Shown: positions 41,135-52,102 of the stretch, piece after piece
Position numbering within the stretch: position 1 is the first letter of the stretch
Layout of the letters: every line of letters begins with the position of its first letter
DNA from: Anisakis pegreffii
Lineage: Eukaryota; Nematoda; Chromadorea; Rhabditida; Anisakidae
Direction of reading: 5' to 3'
NCBI GenBank assembly: GCA_035041965.1
Contig: JAPYMA010000346.1
Span: 28,980 to 92,979 of the forward strand
DNA: 64,000 nucleotides
The notes under the pieces: model-generated
Database searches by the model: none
What the model was told of the DNA's origin: nothing
Seen by the model: only the letters and a program-made list of their open reading frames with translations
Program-made: the position numbers and the translations under genes

Positions 41135-43135
41135 ATGGATGAGATTCTTCGTCTCGTTGAGAATCTGCCATCGATCCCTGTAGATGCAGACAACATAAAA
41201 GTTATTGAAACCCCTGAACAATTCTACAATACGTTAATTGCAAGTCATTCTTCTTATTGAAATTAACAAAGATTTTGAGGCCCAAAGCTCACTGGAAGGC
41301 TCGAGCTCATGACTCGAACTTGCTTATTGTTTGATATAAGAATGTTACTTGATATGACTTCCCTAGAAAGAAACGTCTGTAAATAATTTTTTCTTGAAGA
41401 ATTTAACCAAAAGTGCGCGCAAACGAATCGCATTATCGACGTTGTATTTGGGCAATGGAAAACTGGAAGAGAACTTGGTATTTTTTTGTGATTTTGAAAT
41501 GTGAATTGAGGAATTCTAGTCGCATGTTTGCTCTTCTCAGATCGATGAGTTAGATAAAGCTTTGGATCGATGTCCTGGAATGGAATTGAATATTTTATTG
41601 GACTATCTGAGAGGCACTCGAGATGGTGAGAAAAGTTCTGCAGCAATCTTAAGAAGGTTCATCTTTCCTGTAATAATAATACCAATAGTGAAAATATCAA
41701 GAATTTGGTGAATATTTCACGTTTTCGACTCCGTTACGATATACCGATAGTTATTATTACAGTTTTAATGAGCATTCAGATTGCTACCTCGAGCTCGAAT
41801 ACATCTCTTCCATACGCCTTATTTAAGAGGCATTCTGAAGAGTATTATACCACAAAGAACAAATGAAGTCGTTGGTTTGCAGCATATGAAACTGTACATC
41901 TTCGATGATAGTATCGTCATCAGTGGGTACGTTTCGTTATTACTCGTATAATTATGCACATGGTATTATTCAGAGCGAATCTGTCCGAATCGTACTTCAC
42001 TAATCGTCAAGATCGTTACATATTAATAGAGAACGTCCCTGAACTGGCACAATTTTGGGTTGGTATTATTGATGCGGTTTGCTCGTGCTCATTTAAGTTA
42101 CAACCCGATGGAGGTATTGATACGAGTGAGAGGTGTGCTATACATCCTTTTAAAGGTATTGCTGTTTATTATTTATTTCTAGTGTTTGGTTTTATTGTAA
42201 TTTCATTTCAGGAGCACTTAAAGAATATGAAAATCAACTGAGGGCACGACTCTTTGAAGTATTGAAATGTGAAGGAAAGAAGAATGTTAACAAAATTGAA
42301 TCAGATACGAGGATTTATCCATTAATACAGATGGGGATGTTCCGAGTGAATCAAGAATACGATTTTTTGAAGGAGTTATTTGCCAGTCAGGTTATCCTTC
42401 ATCTGTTATTTTATCGTGTTAATAATACTCTATCGGATTTTAAGGACACCTCATCAAAAATCATTTTGACGTCGGGATATTTCAACTTGATTGGTGATTA
42501 TGAGCATTTGATAACTAAGAGAGGTAAATACTCGATGGATGTTATTTATGCATCACCTCAGGTTTGTTTTATTAGGTTCGTGTTTGTTGTTTTGTTATTA
42601 TGTTGATGGTTATGTTCAGGCGAATGGTTTCTACAAAGGTTCAGGCCTATCCGGATATATACCGTCGTTATACGTTCTTGTGTCAGAAACATTCTTCGGT
42701 ATTAAACGACAACAAGTAGAATTGTTTGAATACGAACGTGATGGATGGACATACCACGCTAAAGGATTATGGGTCCAATCCACAAAATCACCTTTCTGCG
42801 CAACTTTGGTGGGATCGTCGAATTATGGTCAGGTTTGATACTGTTGTTATCGTTATTACCGACGATAGCTGTTTTCAGGTTATCGATCTGTGCATCGCGA
42901 TCTTGAAGCACAATTGCTGATAGTAACGAGCAATGAGCATCTGAAAAGCAGACTTCATTCAGTCAGTTTTATTGTTATCAATGTTGAAGACGAGAGTATT
43001 ATTGGAAGGTTTCAGGAACATGTTCGTTTATTGGAATGGAGTGGTTGGGTGGAGGCGAGTACGTTCTTACGGCCCGATCATATGGTACCGCGATGGGTTA
43101 GGATATTTGCAAGGGGCTTGAGGAACTTCTTTTGA
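41135..43135 (+). CDS. PGS1: Phosphatidylglycerophosphate synthase 1 (PGS1)
   Basis: The mitochondrial PGS1 condenses CDP-diacylglycerol with glycerol-3-phosphate, the committed step towards phosphatidylglycerol and cardiolipin. The protein belongs to the phospholipase D superfamily and both HKD-type motifs are visible: HMKLYIFDDSIVISGANLSE (His codon about 41883) with SYFTNRQDRY, and YHAKGLWVQSTKS with LVGSSNYG (His codon 42755). Other blocks are KRIALSTLYLGNGKLEE, LNILLDYLRGTRDG, TRIYPLIQMGMFRVNQ, KIILTSGYFNLIGDYE, VHRDLEAQLLIVTSNEH-like VIDLCIAI/HRDLEAQ and WVRIFARGLRNFF at the end. I start at the ATG at 41135; no clear mitochondrial presequence is seen, so an upstream exon may exist. An atatttcag acceptor lies 62 nt upstream. 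AATAAA follows the stop at 43172-43177. Confidence 0.93.
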
Positions 43136-43359
43136 GTGAACTTATTATCATTGTATGGAAATGTGATCATTAATAAATGTATTCATCTTTGTCACTGCTG
43201 CATCTATTATTATTCGTAATAAAGCAACGAGAAACCTGTCGGAATTTTTCGAGCTTATTGTGCAAACTGGTCGAAGTGGAAATGCAAAACATTTGGATTG
43301 GATTATGTTAATGCAGTAACGTGATTAGTAAGGAGATATTAGAGTGTTAATAGGATAAA

Positions 43360-44895
43360 ATGAGTCACCGGCGTTATAATCCACTGCGAGATGAATGGGT
43401 CATTGTGGCTGCGAATCGTTTACAAAGACCCTGGCAAGGAGCAACCGAAAGTGGATCGGGCTCGGGTTTCATGCCATCTACAACAGTGAACCCGTTGGCA
43501 CCAGGTGGTCATCGAGCCAACGGCCAGATAACCCCGCACTACACATCTACTTTTGTATTCCAAAACGATTTTCCAGCACTTAGGGATAATGCAGATGAGG
43601 AATATTCTGAAGGGATCGCAAATCAGTTATATCGATCACATTCGATTAAAGGAACGTGCAGGTGAGATTGAATTGAACTTATTGAATGTTATTATCAAGT
43701 TTAATAATGATGCAGAGTGATGTGCTATCATCCAAATAGTGACCTATCGATGGCACAAATGTCGCACGAACAAATTGAGGCTGTAATTGATATGTGGATA
43801 GAACAAATGAATGAACTCGAGAAGAAATATGAATGGATTCAGGTTTGATTTGCGGCAACATCTTAGCAGTTCAGTGGTCCTCTTCTAGATTCCCGAGAAT
43901 TTCTGTTGATAATTGCAGATTTTTGAGAATCGAGGAGCTCTGGTAGGGTGCTCGAATGCACATCCGCATGGCCAGCTATGGGCTAGTGATTATCTGCCGA
44001 CTTATCCGGCAAAAGAATACTCCACCCAGAAGGTTTTTCATTGATTTTGATGATGAATTTGGCATGAAAATCCATATTTGCAGACATATCACCAACAGAC
44101 CGGTAAGATAATGCTGATGGAAGTCGTTGAAGAAGAGTTACGGAAACGAGAACGTTTGGTAGTTGAAAATGATGAATGGATAGTAGTGGTACCTTTCTGG
44201 GCAACATGGCCTTTCGAAACACTCTTACTGCCAATAAAACACAGCACTTCACTGAATAAAATATCTAAGGTTTGCATTATTCTAGCTTTTACACTCGTTT
44301 GTCATGAACTGTTTGTTACAGGAACAAAAACGTTGTCTGGCTGATATAATGAAGAAATTGGTAATCAAATATGATAACTTGTTTAAGGTCAGTTCTTATT
44401 CATTATCGCCAGCACAGCTTTGCAATCTAGAATTGCATTTTAGTGCGCGTTTCCGTTTAGTATGGGATGGAAATCGGCGCCAACAGGTCGATTTCTGTCG
44501 GAAAATCGAGACTTTTGGACTCTGCACGCTGTCTATTTACCGCCTCTGCTGCGGTCAGCCTCGGTCAAGAAATTTATCGCTGGATATGAATTGGTCGCTG
44601 AACCGCAACGCGATATTCTGCCCGAAAAGGTAGTCAACATTTCATCTTGTTTTATATTTTTGTGGTGTAGAATGTAGAGTGGTGGTTATGAGTGAGGTAG
44701 CAAACGAGTTTCACTTATTGTTCATTATTCATTGAGAATCAATTAAAAAGCTGAATCATAATGCTAATAATAACAAAGAAACAAGAAATATATCAACAAG
44801 ATTGTTTGCAGGCAGCTGAGATGTTACGAGAGCAGAATGAATCGGTGCATTTCACAGAACACATTCAGTCAAGGTCGACTCCAATTTCATCCTAA
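43360..44895 (+). CDS. GALT: Galactose-1-phosphate uridylyltransferase (GALT)
   Basis: GALT, the second Leloir-pathway enzyme, swaps UMP between UDP-glucose and galactose-1-phosphate through a covalent histidine intermediate. The protein opens [20 protein letters not shown] with QRPWQGA, then [13 protein letters not shown] and [19 protein letters not shown]. The next exons give [20 protein letters not shown] and [20 protein letters not shown]; the HPHGQ active site is at 43961-43975. Later blocks are [29 protein letters not shown], and [11 protein letters not shown] with [20 protein letters not shown] and [12 protein letters not shown]. The final short exon ends in TPISS at 44895. All catalytic residues are intact. 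The acceptor-like ttaatag lies 6 nt before the ATG. The 3' end faces HOP2, 53 bp away. Confidence 0.96.
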
Positions 44896-44948
44896 AATGC
44901 TTTTATTTGATCTGATGTTATAAATGAAGTTACAAACAGCCTATCTCT

Positions 44949-46343
44949 TCACTCATCTACCAAAAGCATTTCACCTAATTCCATAAGTAATATGAAATCA
45001 AAGAAAATGCAAGCAACCAGCAGGATGTTCATCTTCTTCGGATAGTTATCACTGATCGCAGCGATCATATCTTCTGCGCATCGTTTACGTTGTCGCATCA
45101 ATTTCTCATAATAATCAACACTTTGCTCAGCCTTCTTCTTTTCGTCTGCACTCATGGAATCTTGATTTCCTTCCAGTTCACTTTTACGCTTTTCCATTCC
45201 AGACAGCTGAAAATTTCACATCTTTTCTGAGAAAAGATGAAAAAGAGTGAGTAAACAAATCCTGATTAATCTAAAAACCTCAGCTTCAAGGCGTTCAATT
45301 GCCTCCCCAAGTTGTGGTGTTGTAAGTTGTGCTTCGAGTGATTTGACTTCTGTAGAAATGAAGTTTTCTTCATTAAATTGCTTTTTTTGGAATAGATATA
45401 AACTGGAAAGGAATATTAGAAGCGTTTGAAACGAAATGTAGCAAAACTGCTTGTGAAAGTTGAGGTAAGTGATCGATTGATTGATCTTCTTTGATGGAAT
45501 GAAAATTTTTGATTCAAAATCAAAATTTTTCAAGAGATGACCGCAAGTGAGAGATTTGAATTTAGCATTGATATTACTGAGATCTTCCGATTTCTGATTA
45601 ATCTCTTTGTCCATCTCGGTCAATTCAGCATCATCGCATGTCGTTAGTCTATCCTGAAAATGGGATAAATTGCTTTGGTTCATTTTGAAAGACGTTTAAT
45701 TTAGTGCAGTCGTATGAATTGAAAATAGCAGCAGGAAGTGGTGTTGGGATCCAAAAGAATTTTTTCGGTGGTCCCCAACCGAATGCCCGTCAGGGGCCAC
45801 TGAAGAGAAATTTTTGGGCATCGGTCGATCGTCAATCGGTGGCAACAGAAGATCGGTTTGCCGAGGCCCTTGACAGAACCAGTCCTTTTGATTGCGGTCG
45901 GTAATTACCGATCGAATTTTCGGAGCCCTCGTGGTTCGGTAGCCACCGACCCAACTCTCGTCGGAAGAATGACAGCTGACCTGATTTGCATAATAAATTT
46001 TTTGTTTCGAAATTGTTTTGTCACGAAGCAACCCACTTTGGACAGCATTCTCCAGACATTTTATGACCAACTGAAAATGTTTTGTGGATCATTCCGTGAG
46101 CAACTTTTCAGGGTGAACACAATAACTCGAAATGTGCACTTGATTTTGATCCATTTTTCGATATTCAAATATTTCTTTATTTTCAAGTAAACGTTTGACA
46201 GACAAAAATGAAATCGTTTTGAGTAAAATAAAATCTGCGAGAGAATTTACGGTTTTTCCGAACTCTTGATGAAGATTCGTATAGACGTCACTGGCGCCAT
46301 AAGGTCGATTTTGTGCGATCATATATTCCGGAATGACTTTCAT
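44949..46343 (-). CDS. PSMC3IP: HOP2/PSMC3IP, meiotic recombination factor
   Basis: HOP2 works with MND1 to stimulate the DMC1 and RAD51 recombinases during homologous strand exchange in meiosis. The winged-helix N-terminus reads MKVIPEYMIAQNRPYGASDV with YTNLHQEFGKT, joining to VIKCLENAVQSGLLRDKTIS with KQKIYYANQ. A long intron (about 45660-45977) carries a GC-rich insert. The coiled coil follows as DAELTEMDKEINQKSEDLSN, EVKSLEAQLTTPQLGEAIER, and KKKAEQSVDYYEKLMRQRKR with CAEDMIAAISDNYPKKMNIL. The end is ELGEMLLVDE or a close variant at 44949. The KQKIYY, LTTP and YPKK signatures fit the family well. TTTATT at 44902-44907 is an AATAAA on this strand, so the 3' UTR would run antisense into GALT. 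The start ATG at 46343 has tcttcaag 2 nt upstream. Confidence 0.9.
45725..45965. repeat. GC-rich insert in a HOP2 intron
   Basis: About 240 bp with much higher GC than its surroundings, full of cggt/accg motifs. Imperfect end symmetry is visible: gttggg and tcggtggt..accgaa at the left resemble the reverse complement of the right end (tcggtagccaccgacccaac). Inner hairpins include atgccc..gggcat and cggtaattaccg. No target duplication is clear, so it is an unclassified inserted repeat. Confidence 0.5.
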
Positions 46344-46969
46344 TGCTTGAAGAGGAGTTCTTGTGAGAATTTGATAGAGCAGAGAAGTTGAAAATATTCA
46401 TTGTGGTATTTCAGTTTCACTGTGATGAAGATTAAGAAAGTGAAGCTGGACACTGCATCGAGATATCTGAGTGCAAACTAGGGCACTTTTGCAACGTAGT
46501 GGACCCCAGCCCATGGTAACCCCTTAACAGCAACGCTTAGGCTTATGCTGAGGCCATCCCTTTTCTCTTTCAATAGGCGCGTGGGGTGGGGTCCTTTTCA
46601 GTGCAAAAGTACCCAAACCAGAACCCTGAGAAGAGTAGAACTTCCAATGGTGATTTTAATTCTCAGTGCATGAAATTCAACATGACGATCAAGGTTTAAG
46701 AAGCAACGCACCTTTCTCTTCCAGAGATGCTCTACTCATTTCAATGCTTTTCTACTTTTTCCTAACCGAGTAAAAGTCTTCCCGAAAATGAAAAGTTACC
46801 GGAATACAACTTCCCAATGACAAAAGATTCGAAACGTGCGGTCCTGGAACGATCGGCCAAGCACTGTGCTGACTGCAATTCAGCAGTTTGAGTTGGCCAA
46901 GATGATTACTCTACTGGAGAAATAATTCACAAATAATCGGTAAAAACCTGTCAGGTCATAAATTTCAGA
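46344..46969. promoter_or_regulatory. Divergent intergenic region between HOP2 and SRP68
   Basis: 626 bp between the two start codons, holding the promoters of both genes and a small inverted-repeat element at 46482-46613. No coding signal is present. Confidence 0.55.
46482..46613. mobile_element. Small hAT-like MITE (132 bp)
   Basis: The left end ggcacttttgcaa matches the reverse complement of the right end (ttgcac-like tgcaaaagtacc), and the inner cggacc-type blocks ggaccccagccca and gtggggtggggtcc also pair. The flanks caaactag (46474-46481) and caaaccag (46614-46621) agree at 7 of 8 bases, as expected of an 8-bp target duplication. The core acgcttagg..ctgaggccat..aggcg also occurs inside the larger element near 6274-6305. 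Confidence 0.75.
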
Positions 46970-49904
46970 ATGGCAGCTTCCACCGAACAAAACGAAGATG
47001 TTGTTCTAGCATCTTTTGCCACGCTTTCCATTCTACAACTTATAAAAGATGCACAACAAAAGCATGGACTTCGTCATGGAGATTATCAACGTTATCGGTT
47101 CGATACTCGATTTTGTTTCACTTAATTTTCTAATTACCAAATTCCCATCCATAAGTTTTGCACGGAGTGTATTAAAGAAAAGAAGTGAGTTGTGTTTATT
47201 GATCTATCAGTTTTCAGAGGATATTGTGCAAGACGTGTACGACGTATTCGTAAATCGTTAAAGTATACTCATGTCCATAAGAGTGTTCCAAAACATCCAG
47301 CAAAATTTACAGCACGAAAAATTATTTTCGATGTGGTATCAGAAGAAAGGTTATTATTACTCGGTGGTTTATTTTGAATATTGATGCGAAATGTTTATTA
47401 ATGTGAATTAAGATATTTACAAGTGGCGGTATTTGACGCAGAACGGAATTGGTCTTATGCAATGCAGCTGAAACAAGAAGCTGGAGAGGACGTACATTCA
47501 AGAAAGAGATTTCATATGGCCAATAAATTGAGGAAGGCTGTTCAGCACACTAGCAATCTCGAATCGATCGTTCGGATGTGTGATAGGGTGCGTGACTTGA
47601 TTGTTGTTCATGCCTTATTGTAACGATTATTTGCTCTAGGCAGATGCCGCAACAAAGCTAGAAGCACAGGCATACAATGCGTGGATGACCGGTTATTTGT
47701 ATTTTGAGTTGAAGCAGTGGAAGAAAGCACTCGACTTTCTAAAGACTGCGAGGTGAGGTTTCTGCTTCGATTAGTGATTTCATTCGCTCTGTGTTATTTT
47801 TGCAGGAGAATTTATGAGAAGTTGGCTGATGTTGGAAAGTTTCGTGAATTGGTCGATCTGTATAAGGCGAGGTAAGGCAATTTTCTATCACTTTGGCCAT
47901 GTTTTCCGCATTCGATTTCAAATTACTGATAGGGTTTTGTGTATTAATTTGATAAGTTCAGGTGTCGCGAAATTCAACCACAAATGAGGTATTGTGAGTT
48001 TAATTGTGGGGATACGGAGATTCAGAACACTGATGCGGCGATGTCGGAAATGATTAATATGAGACTGAAATTGGGGAGTGACGAAGGGTCATTGCAGGAT
48101 GATTTTGATGTGAGTTATTTGTTATTCAGTTGTACATAAGCCTCTTCAAGATAACTGGAGTAATCTCGAAGAGGCTCGTGTACATTAATCCATGTTTGAC
48201 GAGCTATTTCGCATACATTGTCTTGCCATCTCATTTTCGGTCGATTTCCACCCGATTTCTATTTGTCTTCTTACTTCGGCTTCCCCTTCCATTTTGATTA
48301 TTATTATGTAATTGCTTTCAGAAGTTAATCTCGGAGATGCGTACGAAAGCAACAATGGATTCAGCTTGTGAGATTGGTTGGGCCGGTGAGAAAATATTGG
48401 TGAAGAATGATGAAGTAAAGCAGTTGTTACAGGCAGTGGAACAGTTCGATGCACAACTGCAACAGACCGCATCGCATGAGGACAAGGTTGCGTTTTGTTT
48501 TGATGTTTCTTTGTTTTATAGAAGTTAATTGCAGTTAGCGCTGTATGAGCGGTTGTTGAGTGGTGTGCGAGATACGATTCAGTTGTGGAATGATGAATTG
48601 AAGAAGTCTAGTGGGGGTTTATTCTCGGGGGGTGCGGGCACTCCATCAGATAGCGATGCATCCGCGAGTCAACTGATAAGTGCTTATCTGGACTTCATTC
48701 GACTCACAAAGACGATTCAACGTTACATGCTCATCGTTTCATATACCAAGTGTGTTTATTTTGTTTGGTGCTTATTTGTTTGTTTATTCTGACGGTTGAT
48801 TTGCAGAAGTCAAACGGAAAAGAAAGTGAAACCTCAAGATTTGCTGCGTTTGTACGATTCAATAATCGAGAGTTGCTCTGATATATTGCAATTGCCCGGT
48901 GCTCAACACATCAAAAGTGTATTCGTTGCTAAAGCGGAATATTGTCGTGCTTTCAGGTCATTATTTATTTCATCAATTACGAGCTTTGTTATCACATTCT
49001 TCTTTCATTGACGTCGTTCTTTGCGCGCAACTAACGATAATAATCATTTGTCTCCATAAAGTTCTAATATGAAACATTGGTTTGACGAGCACAGAGGTTT
49101 CCAGCTACTCTTCTGTATTGCCCAAAATTTTATTACCGTTGTTGTTACAATGAAATTTAAGATGTTATTATATGGCAGAGGCATATGCCGGACAATCGAA
49201 ATGGCAAGATGCTGTAGCATTGTATGATCGTGCGCAACAGCGATGTGATGCTGCTCTAAAATCAGTGCAGTCGATTAAAGAGAGCGTTTATTTTGAGAAG
49301 AATGCAGAGGTTTGTATACATCTTGAGGAAGTTCTTTGATTGGGAAGGAAATTCCTCAATTGATTAAAGGATGAACTGAACGATCTGAGTAAGCGAATAG
49401 TCGCATCGAAGTATATGACCCAAGCGAATCGATTGGCTGAGGCAGCTGGGCAAGGCAACGACGAGCAATCGAGTGGTGTAGTGGATACGAGGGTAAGAGT
49501 ATCAGTATAATTGAGCATCACTACAGTTGCAATTTGCAGTCGCTGTACGAAACACTCGATGAGTATCGCACAGTCTCGGTGGATGATCTTCTCAGAAGCG
49601 AATCAGTCAATGTTGTATCATTACCACCGAATTTCATCGCAACGCCCAACAAGCCGATGTTCTTTGATTTGGCACTTAATCATATCAAAGTGAGTTTGCT
49701 GTTGTTTGTCTTTCTTTATTCTCATCATTCACCTTTCAGATGCCTGATTTGGAAACGAAGATATCGTCGTTCGGTGACGATCATTCGAGTAAGAGATCGA
49801 CCCCGTCGAAACAGCCAAGAAAGGGTGTGGGTTTGCCCAATGACAATGCGTCTTTAGAGGGCATTAGTGGCTTAGTCAAGGGTTGGTTCTGGGGCAAGAA
49901 ATAG
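46970..49904 (+). CDS. SRP68: Signal recognition particle subunit SRP68
   Basis: SRP68 binds 7SL RNA and SRP72 and takes part in elongation arrest and docking of signal-sequence translation at the ER. The translation shows the N-terminal RNA-binding part: LSILQLIKDAQQKHGLRHGD with YQRYR, YCARRVRRIRKSLKY, AVFDAERNWSYAMQLKQEAG, KRFHMANKLRKAVQHTSNLE, and ADAATKLEAQAYNAWMTGYL. Helical repeats follow (EIQPQMRYCEFNCG-like RYCEFNCGD, MRLKLGSDEG), then EIGWAGEKILVKNDEVKQL. Then LISAYLDFIRLTKTIQRYML, KPQDLLRLYDSIIESCSDIL, YAGQSKWQDAVALYDRAQQR, and finally LPPNFIATPNKPMFFDLALN with HIK. The C-terminus VKGWFWGKK matches the family ending. The ATG lies one base after an aatttcag acceptor. Two AATAAA signals follow at 50104 and 50122. 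Confidence 0.95.
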
Positions 49905-50578
49905 CATTGTTTATTCATTAATTTGTTGAAATTATGGCTTTGTGATTTGAACTGTTTGATGGTTGAATAATGATTGTAATCGAATCTTATTATTGTTATT
50001 ATATTGTTTATTTATTATTATTGATGCGCTTGGTTTGTTTTTTGTAGTTTTTGGTTATTGTATTGGTTAATTGGAGGATGAGACATAATGATTTCATTTG
50101 AGAAATAAACACTTGGAGATGAATAAAGTTTCGTTATTCTGAACGGAGCGTGGTTGATCAATATAATCATAGCCGTAAAGACTTATCTGCTTCTGAACAT
50201 TCGATTCCAAAAACCGTTTAATATGCCTTAACATTTCCGATCAAAGTTGATTGCATGTTGCAAAATGCTGAATCTCGGCTACAATATGATGCGCACCCAA
50301 TTATTTCTCTGAGAATTTCAGTTAGTCGAGATATATTAATTATGACTACTGAACATTACCACTGATCATTCTGAATTGTATAGCTCTTGTAAGTTGGCGT
50401 CTCCGATCAAAGTTTATTTCATGATAGCAAACTGCTTAATATTATCCTGTTGATGGTGTGTGTATACCGCTGAATCGTATCGAACGTTTTTCAGTTTCGT
50501 TCATATTTTTGGTGTTGTTAAATAAGTTGGAACTTGGTAATAAGCACAGTTGTGATACGAAAACATTTTTAGAAACAA
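49905..50578. other. Intergenic, SRP68 to NAA30 (same strand)
   Basis: Contains SRP68 polyadenylation signals at 50104-50109 and 50122-50127 and then AT-rich sequence up to atttttag, six bases before the NAA30 start. Confidence 0.5.
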
Positions 50579-51406
50579 ATGCAAAAAAGTGAAGAGAGAA
50601 CATTGTATGAAGATACATTATCGAGATTGCAACGGTGTTTGTTGTTACTGGATAATTTGAAAAAAGATCGTGATAAGGAAAATTCGAGTGGAATAAATGA
50701 AGAAGAGAGCGGCAGTGGTATTGATATTGTGAACTATGAGAGTGAATTGCAGATGGCTGATATAATGCAGCTGATAACGAAGGATCTATCAGAGCCTTAC
50801 TCTATTTATACGTATCGTTATTTCATTCATAATTGGCCGAGTCTGTGTTTATTGGTCAGACTTTAATCTATTCAAACTTTGACTTATTGATGACTGTTTG
50901 TGTCAGAGTGGTTATTTGAGGCACTGGATAGAAAGACCGAGAAGTATGTGGGTGCAATAGTTTGCAAGTTGGATATAAGTAGACAGAACCGAAGGCGTGG
51001 TTATATCGCGATGTTAGCGGTGGACGAGTCTTGTCGAAGATTGGGAATAGGTTAGTGTTGTTGTGTTGTGTTGTTGTTAGTGTTATAATGATAATGATTA
51101 AGGCACTCGATTAGTACAACAAGCCATCAGGAATATGCAGACGACGGGATGTGATGAGGTTGGTTGTTATTATGAGCACTGAACTAGTATTGTTGTTGTT
51201 GTGTTAAGGTAGTGCTCGAGACGGAGGTGACGAATGTGAACGCGATCCGATTGTATACGAATCTGGGGTTCATTCGTGAGAAGAGATTATACAGATATTA
51301 TTTGAATGGTGTTGATGCATATCGATTGAAGTTGTTCTTTAATTCATCTTTAAACTCGTTTAATAATTTTTGTAATATCATTAATAATAATAGCAATTGT
51401 AATTAA
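50579..51406 (+). CDS. NAA30: N-alpha-acetyltransferase 30 (NatC catalytic subunit)
   Basis: NAA30 is the GNAT-fold catalytic subunit of NatC, which acetylates protein N-termini starting Met-hydrophobic. A short charged N-terminus ([20 protein letters not shown]) leads to the conserved [20 protein letters not shown] with [18 protein letters not shown]. After a short intron comes [16 protein letters not shown], then [20 protein letters not shown], the acetyl-CoA loop. Next [16 protein letters not shown] joins [20 protein letters not shown], and the end is [20 protein letters not shown]. The catalytic core is intact and nearly identical to animal NAA30; the N-terminal tail is much shorter than the human one. 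The atttttag acceptor lies 6 nt before the ATG. Confidence 0.96.
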
Positions 51407-52075
51407 TTCTGATATTCTGATCATGAGTTGTTGAATATTTCAGTAATATTGTGATTATTATTAGCGTGATATGAAGTATTATTGTCGTTTTGATTGTGTT
51501 TCGTGGATAACAAATGCGATATTGAAGTTCACATATTATACTTTGTACGATTCATAATAAATTCAGATACTTGTTATATCATATGACATTAGTTGTAATA
51601 TGATAAATATAAATAAGGTGTACTGTAGAAGGCATGTGAGCCATGCGGAGATCAAAAGAAGCCTTTCGTAATTGTTCGTTCGTAGAGGATTACAGTATGC
51701 TTGTTGAGTATTAGTGCAGTTATTATTGTTATGTTGGGTAGGCATATTCTTAGTTGTTGACAAGGAAATAATTTCATCAATTGGTGAATTTTGAGACGAG
51801 TAGATCTTTGATTCATTGATCGTATATTTTGTGATAATGTTGAATTAGTGTAATGTACCGTATAATGAAGCCTTTTTGGAGTTGAAGCCTTCGGGAAATT
51901 ATTGTTATAAATAGTTGAAGTTTGGTGGTAGATTCATTCAATTTGGTGTTATCGGAATGGAGTTATATATCGTGCGCACAACTGAAGTTATCAACTTTTT
52001 GCGACAAAAGTTTATATTATAAAATACTTTTGTATTCAACAAGTTGATATTTTAATTTGTGTTTCCTTACAGCAC

Positions 52076-52102
52076 ACAAACACTAACATTGTTAGTGTTT
52101 GT
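52076..52102. repeat. Perfect 12-bp inverted repeat
   Basis: acaaacactaac, a 3-nt loop att, then gttagtgtttgt. It would form a clean hairpin. The function is unknown; it could be a terminator-like or regulatory hairpin or chance. Confidence 0.8.

Noticed and set aside
41263..41646. 127-codon minus-strand open frame
   Set aside because: Antisense shadow of PGS1 exons that carry clear phospholipase D-family blocks.
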